Assembly: GCA_036015235.1 (NCBI GenBank)
Contig: CP107926.1
Span: 7,732,001 to 7,796,000, forward strand
DNA: 64,000 nt
Reading direction: 5' to 3'
Source: Streptomyces sp. NBC_00433
Lineage (GTDB): Bacteria; Actinomycetota; Actinomycetes; Streptomycetales; Streptomycetaceae
The translations under genes and the position numbers were made by a program. The notes under the pieces are model-generated. The model did not search any database. It saw only the letters and a list, made by a program, of their open reading frames with translations, and was not told the DNA's origin. Positions 33,922 to 40,746 of the stretch are shown here, piece by piece (within the stretch, counting starts at the first letter, position 1; each line of letters begins with the position of its first letter).

Positions 33922-35446
33922 ACGCCTGCGAAGCCGAGGGCGGCGCCTGCTTCTTCGCCGGCGGAATGAACCGGCGCACCGCCGACCCCACGGCGTCGAC
34001 CATGTCGTCGTTCGGCCCCTTCGGGAACGTGCACATCTGCTGCTCCACCTCCGGCAGCCGTCGTGCGTGGATCACCCGGCCGCGTTGATAGTGGTTCAAC
34101 ACCCCTTCAGCCCGGACGAACTTGTTCTCGACCTGCGCCACCGTCTTCACCTTCACCGGCATGTCATGGAGGATCGCCTTCCACGTGTCGCCACCCTGGT
34201 TGACCTCGATGAGGATCAGGCCGATCTGCGGGAACTCGTCGAGGAATGCCAGCACCAGGTCTCGCAGTAGCGGTCCGGGCTGGACCCGAACTGCGGTCAC
34301 CGCGTGGACGGTGCAGCGGCGAAGACGCGTGGACCACGAAACGACGGCAAGGCCGGTGTAGTCGCTGGTGCGCTTCGCCGTGGTCGCCGGGTCGATGGAC
34401 AGCATCATGTGCGTGACCGGATCGACACCTTCCCCGGGAGCCGGGTACCGGAAGTCGTCGGGCGTCCACAGCGCCCCGTCCGCGGCGAGAGGATCGTTCG
34501 CCATATTCTTGGCGTAGCTGCGGGTGTGGCGGATCTCCAGCAGGTAGTCGAGGGGCCACTTCGCCGGCCACATGGACCGCTCGGTGCCGTCGGGGCGTTC
34601 GACGATCGGTGGCGAGTAGTGGGCTCGGATGCCTTCTTCGGCGATCCAGTCTGCGGTCTCCACGCCGCGGGCGTGCCGGACGAGCTGGTGAATGATGCTG
34701 CCGGGCATGGTGACGGTGCCGCAGATGACGACGCGGGCGTAGATGTTCAGCGGCAGGATCGCGTCGAGGAGCGTTGTCTTGCGCTTGACCGCCAGGTCGT
34801 CGCTGTAGCTGCTCTCGTCTGGTTCAATATCGTCCAGCAAGATCAAGTCTGGGCGTTGCTCGCCGACCTTCATGCCGAGGCTGGACGAGTCGATGCCGCG
34901 GGCGGCGAAGACGAATCCGCTCTTCGCCACGTACATCGCCTGCGTGTCCGCCACCGAGTTGCCAGACGGGCGCTTCGCCGGGGCGCACAGGTCGGGGAAG
35001 TCCTGCCGCAGCAACTCGTTGCGGTCGATCTCACCCTTCGCCGTGGCCAGGTGCGTCTCCGCCTGCGTCGCACTGGCTGCGAATGCCGCAGCGAACTTCA
35101 CGTGCCCGTGCGCCGCACCCCACAGCGGCAGGATCAGGAACCACCACGTCGACTTGCCCGTGTTGCGGGGTGCGATATACGCGTCCCGCTGCTCCGCCGG
35201 CCGGGTAACCGGCCTGGCCCACGCCCGCCCGGCCCGCGACCAGTCGAGGTGCGCGTCACCGAAGGTGATGTTCCCGTCGGCGTCCTTGAGATGGTGCCGC
35301 AGGTACACCAGCGCGAACAGCAACGGGTCGAGGCGAGTGAGGACCCGCCGACCCTCGGGGTCGTCAAGGAGTTCGGCGTCCTGGGCGGCAAGATACCGGT
35401 CGAGGTCGAACGTCTCGGCGTCCAGGCCGGCCAGGTATCCGGCCAC
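33911..35446 (-). CDS. terL: Terminase large subunit
   Basis: 511 residues. Walker A is APRNTGKST (92-100) and Walker B PDLILLDDIE (199-208). The C-terminal nuclease has acidic motifs LSIDPATTAKRTSDYTG, LILIEVNQGGDTW and NDDMVDAVGSAV. The enzyme packages and cuts concatemeric DNA at the portal. The small subunit gene is three bases upstream. Confidence 0.9.
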   Translation of the reverse strand: MAGYLAGLDAETFDLDRYLAAQDAELLDDPEGRRVLTRLDPLLFALVYLRHHLKDADGNITFGDAHLDWSRAGRAWARPVTRPAEQRDAYIAPRNTGKSTWWFLILPLWGAAHGHVKFAAAFAASATQAETHLATAKGEIDRNELLRQDFPDLCAPAKRPSGNSVADTQAMYVAKSGFVFAARGIDSSSLGMKVGEQRPDLILLDDIEPDESSYSDDLAVKRKTTLLDAILPLNIYARVVICGTVTMPGSIIHQLVRHARGVETADWIAEEGIRAHYSPPIVERPDGTERSMWPAKWPLDYLLEIRHTRSYAKNMANDPLAADGALWTPDDFRYPAPGEGVDPVTHMMLSIDPATTAKRTSDYTGLAVVSWSTRLRRCTVHAVTAVRVQPGPLLRDLVLAFLDEFPQIGLILIEVNQGGDTWKAILHDMPVKVKTVAQVENKFVRAEGVLNHYQRGRVIHARRLPEVEQQMCTFPKGPNDDMVDAVGSAVRRFIPPAKKQAPPSASQASYV

Positions 35447-35449
35447 TGG

Positions 35450-35995
35450 CTACGCCTCCGGGTCGTCGGCCCGGAGCGCCTGCTCCTGCGCCTCGACCCG
35501 TTCCCGGGCCAGGCGCAGTCGCTCTTGCAGTTCGGTGCTCTGCGGGACGGTGGTGACGGTGGCCTCGGTCTTGGTGGCGGCGTCGAGGCCGTAGAGCCGG
35601 CGGTAGGACTCGCGGAGGTTCCGCAGTTCCCGGATCGCGGCGAGCTTCGGCCCGTCGTCGAGGAGCGGCACGCCTTCGTCGTCCTTGACGACGCGCCCCT
35701 GGGAGACGTGGATGTGGTCGCGCTCCAGGACTTCCAGGGCCTGGACGTACAGCTGATCGAGTTCCGCAGCCTCGACGGCGATGAGTTCTTCGCCGGCCTG
35801 CTTGCGGACGTGATCGCGGCACTTGTTGATGGCGCGCCAGGCGTTGCCCTTGTTGCCGTAGCCGAGTTCGTCGGAGACTCGCTGGTAGTTGCGGTACTGG
35901 CGGTAGAGGCGGGCGGCTTCGGCATCGCGTTCGGCGGAGTCGAGGCTGTCCGTGAAGCGGCCCCAGCCGTCGCGTGCTTGGTCGTCTGTGGTCAT
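35450..35995 (-). CDS. Terminase small subunit (putative)
   Basis: 181 residues from ATG at 35995. A helical N-terminus (EAARLYRQYRNYQRVSDELG then KGNAWRAINKCRDHVRK) looks like a helix-turn-helix able to bind a packaging site. A C-terminal coiled coil is at about 130-175 (TELQERLRLARERVEAQEQA). First gene of the structural operon, 26 bp after a palindromic late-promoter-like site (36021-36035). Confidence 0.7.
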   Translation of the reverse strand: MTTDDQARDGWGRFTDSLDSAERDAEAARLYRQYRNYQRVSDELGYGNKGNAWRAINKCRDHVRKQAGEELIAVEAAELDQLYVQALEVLERDHIHVSQGRVVKDDEGVPLLDDGPKLAAIRELRNLRESYRRLYGLDAATKTEATVTTVPQSTELQERLRLARERVEAQEQALRADDPEA

Positions 35996-36020
35996 GGCCC
36001 ATCCTCCGAAGATGCGGGTA

Positions 36021-36035
36021 CCTTTGAATCGTAGG
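36021..36035. promoter_or_regulatory. Palindromic late-promoter-like site before terS
   Basis: CCTTTGAATCGTAGG; read leftward CCTACGATTCAAAGG, with TACGAT as a plausible -10 and a leader of about 25 nt to the terS ATG. Matches the site before portal at 13 of 15 or more positions and the site before the lysis operon at 13 of 15. No good -35 is seen, so an activator or alternative sigma factor may be needed. Confidence 0.6.
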
Positions 36036-36048
36036 CCAAATAGCACAT

Positions 36049-36279
36049 GTGAGCTTGATTGCGATACCTAGTGGGGTGGTTTTGGCGATGGTGTCATCCC
36101 GAGGTGGCCGATACGGCTTCGTTTACAAGAACCGCCAATCCGTATACAAGGCCCTCCGTCGACAGGGCGCAAGCAAGTCGAAGGCCGCCCGCATCGGCAA
36201 CGCCGGCAGGGTCCACGTCCAGCGCAGCGCCATGTCCCGCAAGGCGGCACGCACCCGGCGGCGCCGCGGAGGGCGCTGA
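36049..36279 (+). CDS. Small basic protein, DUF7218-like
   Basis: Up to 76 residues; the start is uncertain (GTG at 36049, ATG at 36088), and no clear ribosome-binding site is seen. The core SVYKALRRQGASKSKAARIGNAG follows the pattern of small proteins of the DUF7218 type (LYExLRxEGxSKxKAARIAN). The tail is highly basic (SRKAARTRRRRGG). Transcribed rightward, divergent from terS. Function unknown, possibly nucleic-acid binding. Confidence 0.5.
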   Translation: MSLIAIPSGVVLAMVSSRGGRYGFVYKNRQSVYKALRRQGASKSKAARIGNAGRVHVQRSAMSRKAARTRRRRGGR

Positions 36280-36320
36280 GGGGTTGGCTCATCGGCGTCC
36301 AACCTTGGCCGTGCTGACTA

Positions 36321-36382
36321 GGTTGCACCCAGCAATGTGGCAAACTGGCAGTGGAAGCCCGTTCGGTCTATTGGGTGCAACC
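36321..36382. repeat. 11-bp inverted repeat with 40-nt loop
   Basis: GGTTGCACCCA (36321-36331) and TGGGTGCAACC (36372-36382) are perfect inverted copies in the non-coding gap 36280-36515. The 62-nt hairpin resembles a tRNA in outline but lacks a proper T-loop and is about ten nt short. It may be a structured RNA or an operator. Confidence 0.5.
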
Positions 36383-36437
36383 AGGAGTCGAGGGCGTAGG
36401 CGGACAGTCGCGTTGGCACGGGACTCGCCAGAACGAT

Positions 36438-36471
36438 CACAGCCCCGGGGTCCGTCGACCCCGGGGCTGTG
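36438..36471. terminator. 15-bp stem-loop terminator
   Basis: CACAGCCCCGGGGTC (36438-36452) and GACCCCGGGGCTGTG (36457-36471), perfect stem with loop CGTC, followed by GCGTTT. Very stable; most likely ends rightward transcripts from the 36049 gene and any RNA from 36321-36382. Confidence 0.8.
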
Positions 36472-36515
36472 GCGTTTCCCTGCGCGGCACCCTGCTCCCG
36501 CGTCACACTCGCCTC

Positions 36516-36713
36516 ATGGCGGTGACGTTCGCGGTGCTGTGCGACAGCGAGCCGGAGGCGACGGCGGAGCTGCAGCGCATGTGCGAACAGATGGGCTTGG
36601 AGCCTGTGGGTCCGCCTCACCGAATGGTGGGGCGGGCCAAGTGGCTCGCACGGGCCGCGCCCCCGACAAGCACTGCTCCTGCCGCCGTCAGGGGCAGGTC
36701 TCATCCGTCTTGA
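36516..36713 (+). CDS. Small hypothetical protein (65 aa)
   Basis: ATG at 36516 just past the terminator. The first 45 residues look protein-like (AVLCDSEPEATAELQRMCEQ, then MGLEPVGPPHRMVG), the rest is Pro/Ala/Ser-rich and overlaps the end of the convergent lipoprotein gene by 26 bp. No Shine-Dalgarno is seen. Weakly supported. Confidence 0.35.
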   Translation: MAVTFAVLCDSEPEATAELQRMCEQMGLEPVGPPHRMVGRAKWLARAAPPTSTAPAAVRGRSHPS

Positions 36714-37347
36714 CGGCGGTGAACGTCACCGGTTGCCCGGCGTAGGGCGTCCCCGCCCTGGGTGCCTGGGTGCAGATTTTCCAGTTGGACTCCAGGATGA
36801 TCACACGGTCGCCACCTGCGTCCGTTGCTGTGATCGACGCAGATCCGGGAAGGCTGGACCGGGCCGCCCCCAGGCCCTTGCCGATGAAGTTCGGCATGGT
36901 ACTGCCGGTCTTCGCCGGGGGCTTCTCGTCGCTTTTCGGGCACTGCTCGGTGAGCTTGACTGCCCCGAAGTCCAGCTTCGTGTCCACGTCCACGCTGGCC
37001 CCCGCCGCGGGCTTTTGGAAGCAGACCTGCCAGTCCCGGTCAAGGATCTGCATGCGGTCACGGCCGAGGGAGTCGTGGCTGGTGAGGTTGTAGAACCCGG
37101 CGGCCTGCGAGGTGTCCTGCGCAGTCTGCAGGCCCTTCCTGATCAGGTTCGGGACTGTGGCCTTGGGCGCGGGCGTCTTGCTGGCTGGCGTGTCACCTGT
37201 GGTTGTGGCGCCGACAGATGGGGCGTTGCTGCCGGCCCCGGCGCTGCTGCTGGCGGTCGGCGTGTCGTTCGGGTTGCACGCGGTGAGCGCGAGCAGGACT
37301 GCGGCGATGCCGGTGATGGTGGTGGTTGTGCGGGTGCGCACGATCAT
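36688..37347 (-). CDS. Lipoprotein with two PASTA-like domains
   Basis: 219 residues. A signal peptide (basic MIVRTR, hydrophobic 11-22) ends in lipobox LTAC with Cys24 as lipidation site. A Thr/Ser/Pro spacer (25-62) leads to two similar domains at about 63-135 and 148-218. Both start TVPNLIRKGLQTAQ / TMPNFIGKGLGAAR, contain RDxxxILxxxWQVC-type strands, end in a Cys, and resemble PASTA domains, which bind peptidoglycan or beta-lactams. It would be exported and anchored at the cell surface. It lies between the structural and early regions, where lysogeny genes often sit. Confidence 0.75.
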   Translation of the reverse strand: MIVRTRTTTTITGIAAVLLALTACNPNDTPTASSSAGAGSNAPSVGATTTGDTPASKTPAPKATVPNLIRKGLQTAQDTSQAAGFYNLTSHDSLGRDRMQILDRDWQVCFQKPAAGASVDVDTKLDFGAVKLTEQCPKSDEKPPAKTGSTMPNFIGKGLGAARSSLPGSASITATDAGGDRVIILESNWKICTQAPRAGTPYAGQPVTFTAVKTDETCP

Positions 37348-37431
37348 CCCCCTTGGGTGAATTGAGGGGATGAGCGTGGCAGGTGCGCGCGCGCCGTGCG
37401 TGGACTGTGACCGGCCTGTGACGAATCGTGG

Positions 37432-38043
37432 TCAGCCAGTCGGGGTCGACTGCGCTGCGTCGTGAGCCTGGATCGCCTGGGAGATTGCGCCGACGCTGGG
37501 GTTCTTGCCTTTGCTGGCGCCTTCGTTGATCCGGAGGTGGGGCTGGATCTGTCGAATGGTGAAGCCCTTGTCTCGGAGGGCCACAGCCTGAGCCACGAGC
37601 ACGTCGGTCATGACGGGCTTGCGCCCTCCGACTCGGCCTCGCTTCCGCGCGGAGTCAAGGCCGTCCTTGGTCTTCTTCACGATGTCGCGGCGCCGGTCCT
37701 CGGCGAGCGCGAGGGCGAGGTCGAGGATGAAGGTGCGCTCCGTATGTTCGCCGGCCGCGATGCCTTCGAGGACTTTGACGGCGATGCCGCGCTCGAAGAG
37801 GTCGTTGAGGACGATCAGTCCTTCGAGGAGGTTGCGGCCGAGACGGTCGACCTCCTGGACGCAGAGCATGTCGCCTTGCCGGATGAACTCGACGGCGGAC
37901 ATGAGCGCCGGCCGGTCTTCGGTGCGCAGCTTGCCGCTGATCTTCTCTTCGAAAACCTTCAGGCAGATCGGATCGAGCGCGTCGTGTTGCCGCTGGATGT
38001 TCTGCTTGTCCGTGCTGACTCGGACGAGGCCGACTAGGGCCAT
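37432..38043 (-). CDS. Serine recombinase (resolvase/invertase family)
   Basis: 203 residues from ATG at 38043 with GAGGAGGGG in front. The catalytic domain starts VGLVRVSTDKQN with the nucleophile Ser10 and Arg8, followed by DMLCVQEVDRLGRNLLEGL and FILDLALALAEDRRRDIVKK. A C-terminal helix-turn-helix is at about 145-190 (GFTIRQIQPHLRINEG). This is the small resolvase/invertase class, not a large serine integrase. A res-like site lies directly upstream (38058-38189). It probably resolves multimers of the circular or replicating element. Confidence 0.85.
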   Translation of the reverse strand: MALVGLVRVSTDKQNIQRQHDALDPICLKVFEEKISGKLRTEDRPALMSAVEFIRQGDMLCVQEVDRLGRNLLEGLIVLNDLFERGIAVKVLEGIAAGEHTERTFILDLALALAEDRRRDIVKKTKDGLDSARKRGRVGGRKPVMTDVLVAQAVALRDKGFTIRQIQPHLRINEGASKGKNPSVGAISQAIQAHDAAQSTPTG

Positions 38044-38057
38044 TCCCACCCCTCCTC

Positions 38058-38189
38058 GTTCATCAAACGTAGTGACTACCTATCTGAACACTAGCAGATA
38101 GATGAACGAGTTAATGAACAACTGGATCTCGAACTTCGGGAGTTCGACAGTAATCGTGTTCAGATTCACGTTACGACCGGTTGATGAAC
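38058..38189. promoter_or_regulatory. Candidate res site of the serine resolvase
   Basis: Two 32-bp dyads with GTTCA/TGAAC arms at 38058-38089 and 38158-38189, exactly 100 bp apart; the left reads GTTCATCAAA...TATCTGAAC, the right GTTCAGATTC...TTGATGAAC. Between them lie two TGAAC direct copies (38103-38107 and 38115-38119) and a central dyad CGAACT-TCGGG-AGTTCG (38130-38146). Total 132 bp, adjacent to the resolvase start, as in Tn3-type res sites. The stretch is A+T rich compared with its surroundings and may include the resolvase promoter. Confidence 0.7.
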
Positions 38190-38193
38190 AGCC

Positions 38194-38237
38194 CTACGCC
38201 CTGCCGCCAGCTCATCTCGACCGGCGACAGGGCGTAG
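38194..38237. terminator. Stem-loop downstream of the 31-aa gene
   Basis: CTACGCCCTG (38194-38203) pairs with CAGGGCGTAG (38228-38237), extended after one mismatch by CGCC/GGCG. It lies between the end of the 38241-38336 gene and the res-like site, in the right place to end leftward early transcription before the resolvase gene. Confidence 0.65.
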
Positions 38238-38240
38238 TGC

Positions 38241-38336
38241 TCACCTCTTCCGGGGCTGGCGCGAAGTGAGGTTGCGTCCGATCGCCGTGAAGGTGGCGAT
38301 GATGCGGAGGAGGTACAGCCAGTCGTCGCGGTCCAT
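38241..38336 (-). CDS. Small peptide (31 aa)
   Basis: ATG at 38336 preceded by AAGGAG seven bases upstream. The peptide MDRDDWLYLLRIIATFTAIG has a hydrophobic helix and a basic end. The same frame stays open to an ATG at 38435, but that version would have the 38364-38392 hairpin inside it. A small membrane-associated peptide is possible. Confidence 0.45.
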   Translation of the reverse strand: MDRDDWLYLLRIIATFTAIGRNLTSRQPRKR

Positions 38337-38592
38337 GCGGGTCTCCTTGGCGAGCAAAGGGCGGCGCCCCGGCTCGGGTTGGGCCGGGGCGCTGGGGGTG
38401 TCGAAGCTCAGGCGGGTATACATGGGATTGGCCATATCGGGTATCTCGTGACGAGACGTCTCATGCGCTCCCAAAAGCGCGATGAATAGTTATCCGTTCG
38501 TGTCCTGCGTTGCATCCCTTGCACTCGGGGCCACAGGTGACGGCTGGTCCTACCCGCCCTGGAGCGCATCGACTTTCCGCGCCGCGACCCAC
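38337..38592. other. Non-coding stretch with hairpins
   Basis: Contains a strong hairpin, GCGCCCCGGC (38364-38373) with GCCGGGGCGC (38383-38392), and a perfect 10-bp palindrome GAGACGTCTC (38453-38462) in A+T-richer DNA. GCGC-TCCCAAAA-GCGC follows at 38465-38480. No gene is convincing here. The palindrome could be an operator for the 31-aa gene; the hairpin a terminator of the long leftward early operon. Confidence 0.5.
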
Positions 38593-38793
38593 TCACTCCG
38601 CCGGTGTCCGCCACATCGCCCGGAGCGTCTCGTCGAGTAGCCGGTCGGCGTGCCCCCCGAGGTCTCCGGGTCCGGCCCACAGGTCGAGTAGCCGGCGTGG
38701 GGGCCGGTGGGTTTCCCGGTCGATGATGAGTAGGAACCGCATCTCCTCCCACACGCTGAGCCGCACGACGGGCCGCTGGTCGCCGGGTGTCAT
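38593..38793 (-). CDS. Small hypothetical protein (66 aa)
   Basis: ATGA overlap with the upstream gene. Helical, with VVRLSVWEEMRFLLIIDRET and LLDLWAGPGDLGGHADRLLD. Not recognised. Last gene of the long leftward early operon before the non-coding stretch. Confidence 0.5.
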   Translation of the reverse strand: MTPGDQRPVVRLSVWEEMRFLLIIDRETHRPPRRLLDLWAGPGDLGGHADRLLDETLRAMWRTPAE

Positions 38794-39236
38794 GGCCAGT
38801 CGGGGTCCGTTGTCCCCGCGATCCGTACCGGGGCGCCCGTCGCCGGGTGGCAGTCGCATTGGCAGCGCGCCATGTCCTGCTTGCGGGTGGTCCTGCAGCT
38901 CGCGTGTTCCCGTTGTCCCCAGGCCCGGAGTTCGTCGGCGTGCTCGGGGAAGGCTTCGGCGGCGAGGAAACAGGCGCGGGCGGTTTCGCATCCGGTTCCC
39001 AGGTAGGGCCGCATGTGGGGGGCGATGAGCGCCCGGAGGTGTTCGGGTAGGGCGTCGCGGTCGGAGCCGGGTGGGGGTGGCGCGTAGTCGGGGTCGGTGA
39101 TGGCGACCCGGAGCCGCATGCTGTCGCCGAACTCCCCGGTGATGTGGTCGGCGATGGCCTGTGCCCGCGACTGCGCGTCACCGGCGTTGGGTGCGGTGAT
39201 GTGGATGGTCAGGGCGACGGTGGTGGGCTCGGTCAT
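38790..39236 (-). CDS. Hypothetical protein with Cys-rich C-terminus (148 aa)
   Basis: Overlaps both neighbours by four bases. The N-terminal 55 residues are alpha/beta (TVALTIHITAPNAGDAQSRA). The C-terminal half has spaced Cys/His (GCETARACF, HASC, ARCQCDCHPATG) that may bind zinc. Not recognised. Confidence 0.5.
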   Translation of the reverse strand: MTEPTTVALTIHITAPNAGDAQSRAQAIADHITGEFGDSMRLRVAITDPDYAPPPPGSDRDALPEHLRALIAPHMRPYLGTGCETARACFLAAEAFPEHADELRAWGQREHASCRTTRKQDMARCQCDCHPATGAPVRIAGTTDPDWP

Positions 39237-39406
39237 CGGTTCCTCCGTGCGTCTCGTGCGGCCTGGCGCCTCGCGGCCCGGTTGGGTGTGGGCGGGTCGT
39301 CCCAGCCGAACGGGGACCCGTCGCGGTCGTCGGGGGTGACGGTCTCGTACCGGCGGAGTTCGGTCTCCCAGTGGGCGCCGACGGTCCCGGCGCGCTCGGT
39401 GGTCAC
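39233..39406 (-). CDS. Small hypothetical protein (57 aa)
   Basis: GTG start by GTGA overlap. Polar, ending in a strongly basic helix (NRAARRQAARDARRNR). Not recognised; overlap with both neighbours supports it. Confidence 0.45.
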   Translation of the reverse strand: MTTERAGTVGAHWETELRRYETVTPDDRDGSPFGWDDPPTPNRAARRQAARDARRNR

Positions 39407-39759
39407 TGCGTCTCCTCGGGGTCGTAGGTGCGGGTTGGTCCGGGTGGCCCGGCCATGTGGATGCCGCAGACGGGTAGCCATTCGCGGAGGTCGCGGTACC
39501 AGCGCCAGCCGATGGATGGGGTGTTGCAGTTGCCGCCGTCGCAGGAGCGGCCGTCTGCGGGTTCGTTCGGGGCGGGTTGGCGGATCAGTCCCTGGCCGGT
39601 CTTTGCGCGGCTTGGCGGCGGCGTGACGGAGCGCACGGGGCGTTGTCCGGCGCCCGAGCAGGTGCTGATGCCGTTGCGGTGCAGGCGGATGCTTCCGCCG
39701 ATGGTTACTTGCCGGTCCAGGCCGCATCCGGAGCAGACGCCGTAGACGGGCCCGCTCAC
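39403..39759 (-). CDS. Zinc-ribbon-like hypothetical protein (118 aa)
   Basis: Starts with VYGVCSGCGLDRQV and has a second Cys cluster (CSGAG, SCDGGNC) and WLPVCGIHMAG near the end. The four to seven Cys/His pairs suggest a zinc-binding protein, perhaps DNA-binding. ATGA and GTGA overlaps with neighbours. Confidence 0.5.
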   Translation of the reverse strand: MSGPVYGVCSGCGLDRQVTIGGSIRLHRNGISTCSGAGQRPVRSVTPPPSRAKTGQGLIRQPAPNEPADGRSCDGGNCNTPSIGWRWYRDLREWLPVCGIHMAGPPGPTRTYDPEETQ

Positions 39760-40247
39760 TGCCCGCCCCGGTCCTGGTCGGCGGGCAGGGTGAGGGCGTC
39801 TTCCACGGCGTAGCTGGTGGTCTCCCGGACGAGGCGACGCTGTACGGGCGTGCCGTCAGCCCACAGGGGGCGGATCTTGTTGCCGACGTTGAGCAGGTGC
39901 ACGGCTTCGGCCCGGTCCGTTTTTAGGCCGCTGCCCGGTACCCACTGGTCACCGTCGACGTGCTCGACGCGCCACCGGTGGATCGGCGGGTGGGCTTCGG
40001 GGTCGCCGACCATCAGCGGCAGTACGGCATCGGCCAACGTCTCCGCGTCAGCGTTCGTGAACGGGCCCCCAGCGGCGTACAACTCGAACGCGATGCGCTC
40101 CCGCAGATCGAAGGTCGCGCCTCGGGCGGTGTGCTCATCGCCGATAGGAGCGGACTGTGTGGGCGCGCGGTATTTGGTGCACTCCAGACCCCATGCGGGG
40201 CACGGGCAGGTATCACACGGCGGAGTGCGCTTGGCGCTGGTGGTCAC
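39756..40247 (-). CDS. Hypothetical protein with N-terminal Cys cluster (163 aa)
   Basis: GTG start with AGAAAGGA in front. CDTCPCPAWGLEC at 11-23 could bind zinc. The middle (LRERIAFELYAAGGP) is helical, and IHRWRVEHVDGDQWVPGSGL suggests a small beta domain. Not recognised. Preceded by a stem-loop on the same transcript. Confidence 0.5.
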   Translation of the reverse strand: MTTSAKRTPPCDTCPCPAWGLECTKYRAPTQSAPIGDEHTARGATFDLRERIAFELYAAGGPFTNADAETLADAVLPLMVGDPEAHPPIHRWRVEHVDGDQWVPGSGLKTDRAEAVHLLNVGNKIRPLWADGTPVQRRLVRETTSYAVEDALTLPADQDRGGQ

Positions 40248-40263
40248 AGCGGGTCCTTTCTGG

Positions 40264-40289
40264 GTGCCCGGCCGGTCGGGGCCGGGCAC
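40264..40289 (-). terminator. Intergenic stem-loop after the MazG-like gene
   Basis: GTGCCCGGCC (40264-40273) pairs with GGCCGGGCAC (40280-40289), loop GGTCGG. Placed between gene stop (40302) and the next ribosome-binding site, like the other hairpins of this operon. Confidence 0.6.
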
Positions 40290-40301
40290 CACGGGTGGGG
40301 G

Positions 40302-40664
40302 TCAGGGGGTGGCGGTGGCCGCGAACTCGGCGGCAGGGTCCGTGTTGCCGAGCCGGAGTTCGGCGATCTGCGCGAGCTTCCGGGCGAACGCGTCACCCGG
40401 TGTGTCGGTGATCGACGTCATGGCGACCATGGCTGTGACGATCACGTCGCACAGTTCGTCGACCACGTCCTCGCGGGTGTGCGTGGTGCCCTTGCGGGGG
40501 TTCTGGCCGAGGGTGCCGATCCACGCCTGCGCAACCTCCCCGGTCTCCTCGGACAGTTTCAGCAGACGCAGGGTGATCTCCTGCGGGGTACGGCCGTTGT
40601 TCGCGTCGAGCCAGGCGACAAGCCGGGCGATGACCGGCCACGAGTCGGGGGTGGTCAGGGTCAT
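40302..40664 (-). CDS. MazG-like NTP pyrophosphohydrolase
   Basis: 120 residues. LKLSEETGEVAQAWIG (about 35-50) supplies the E-x-x-E motif, and EDVVDELCDVIVTAMVAM (65-82) the second E-x-x-D motif of the all-alpha NTP pyrophosphatase (MazG) superfamily. These enzymes hydrolyse dNTPs/NTPs or alarmone-related nucleotides; phage versions are common in replication regions. Flanked by stem-loops on both sides. Confidence 0.75.
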   Translation of the reverse strand: MTLTTPDSWPVIARLVAWLDANNGRTPQEITLRLLKLSEETGEVAQAWIGTLGQNPRKGTTHTREDVVDELCDVIVTAMVAMTSITDTPGDAFARKLAQIAELRLGNTDPAAEFAATATP

Positions 40665-40704
40665 CAGGTGCTCCTTGGGGTGGTCGGGGTACGGTCCGGG
40701 GTGG

Positions 40705-40735
40705 GCGCCGGCCCTGTTACGAGCAGGGCCGGCGC
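40705..40735 (-). terminator. Intergenic stem-loop after the DNA methyltransferase gene
   Basis: GCGCCGGCCCTG (40705-40716) and CAGGGCCGGCGC (40724-40735), 12-bp perfect stem, seven-nt loop. Between the methyltransferase stop and the MazG-like gene. Confidence 0.65.
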
Positions 40736-40746
40736 TTCCACGGGGG

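Noticed and set aside
36321..36382. tRNA gene
   Set aside because: The closing stem looks tRNA-like, but the T-arm lacks the GTTCRANYC loop and a 5-bp stem, no anticodon arm forms, and it is about ten nt too short.
38408..39181. 257-codon leftward reading frame
   Set aside because: Thr/Pro/Arg-rich shadow of the genes at 38593 and 38790, which overlap each other properly.
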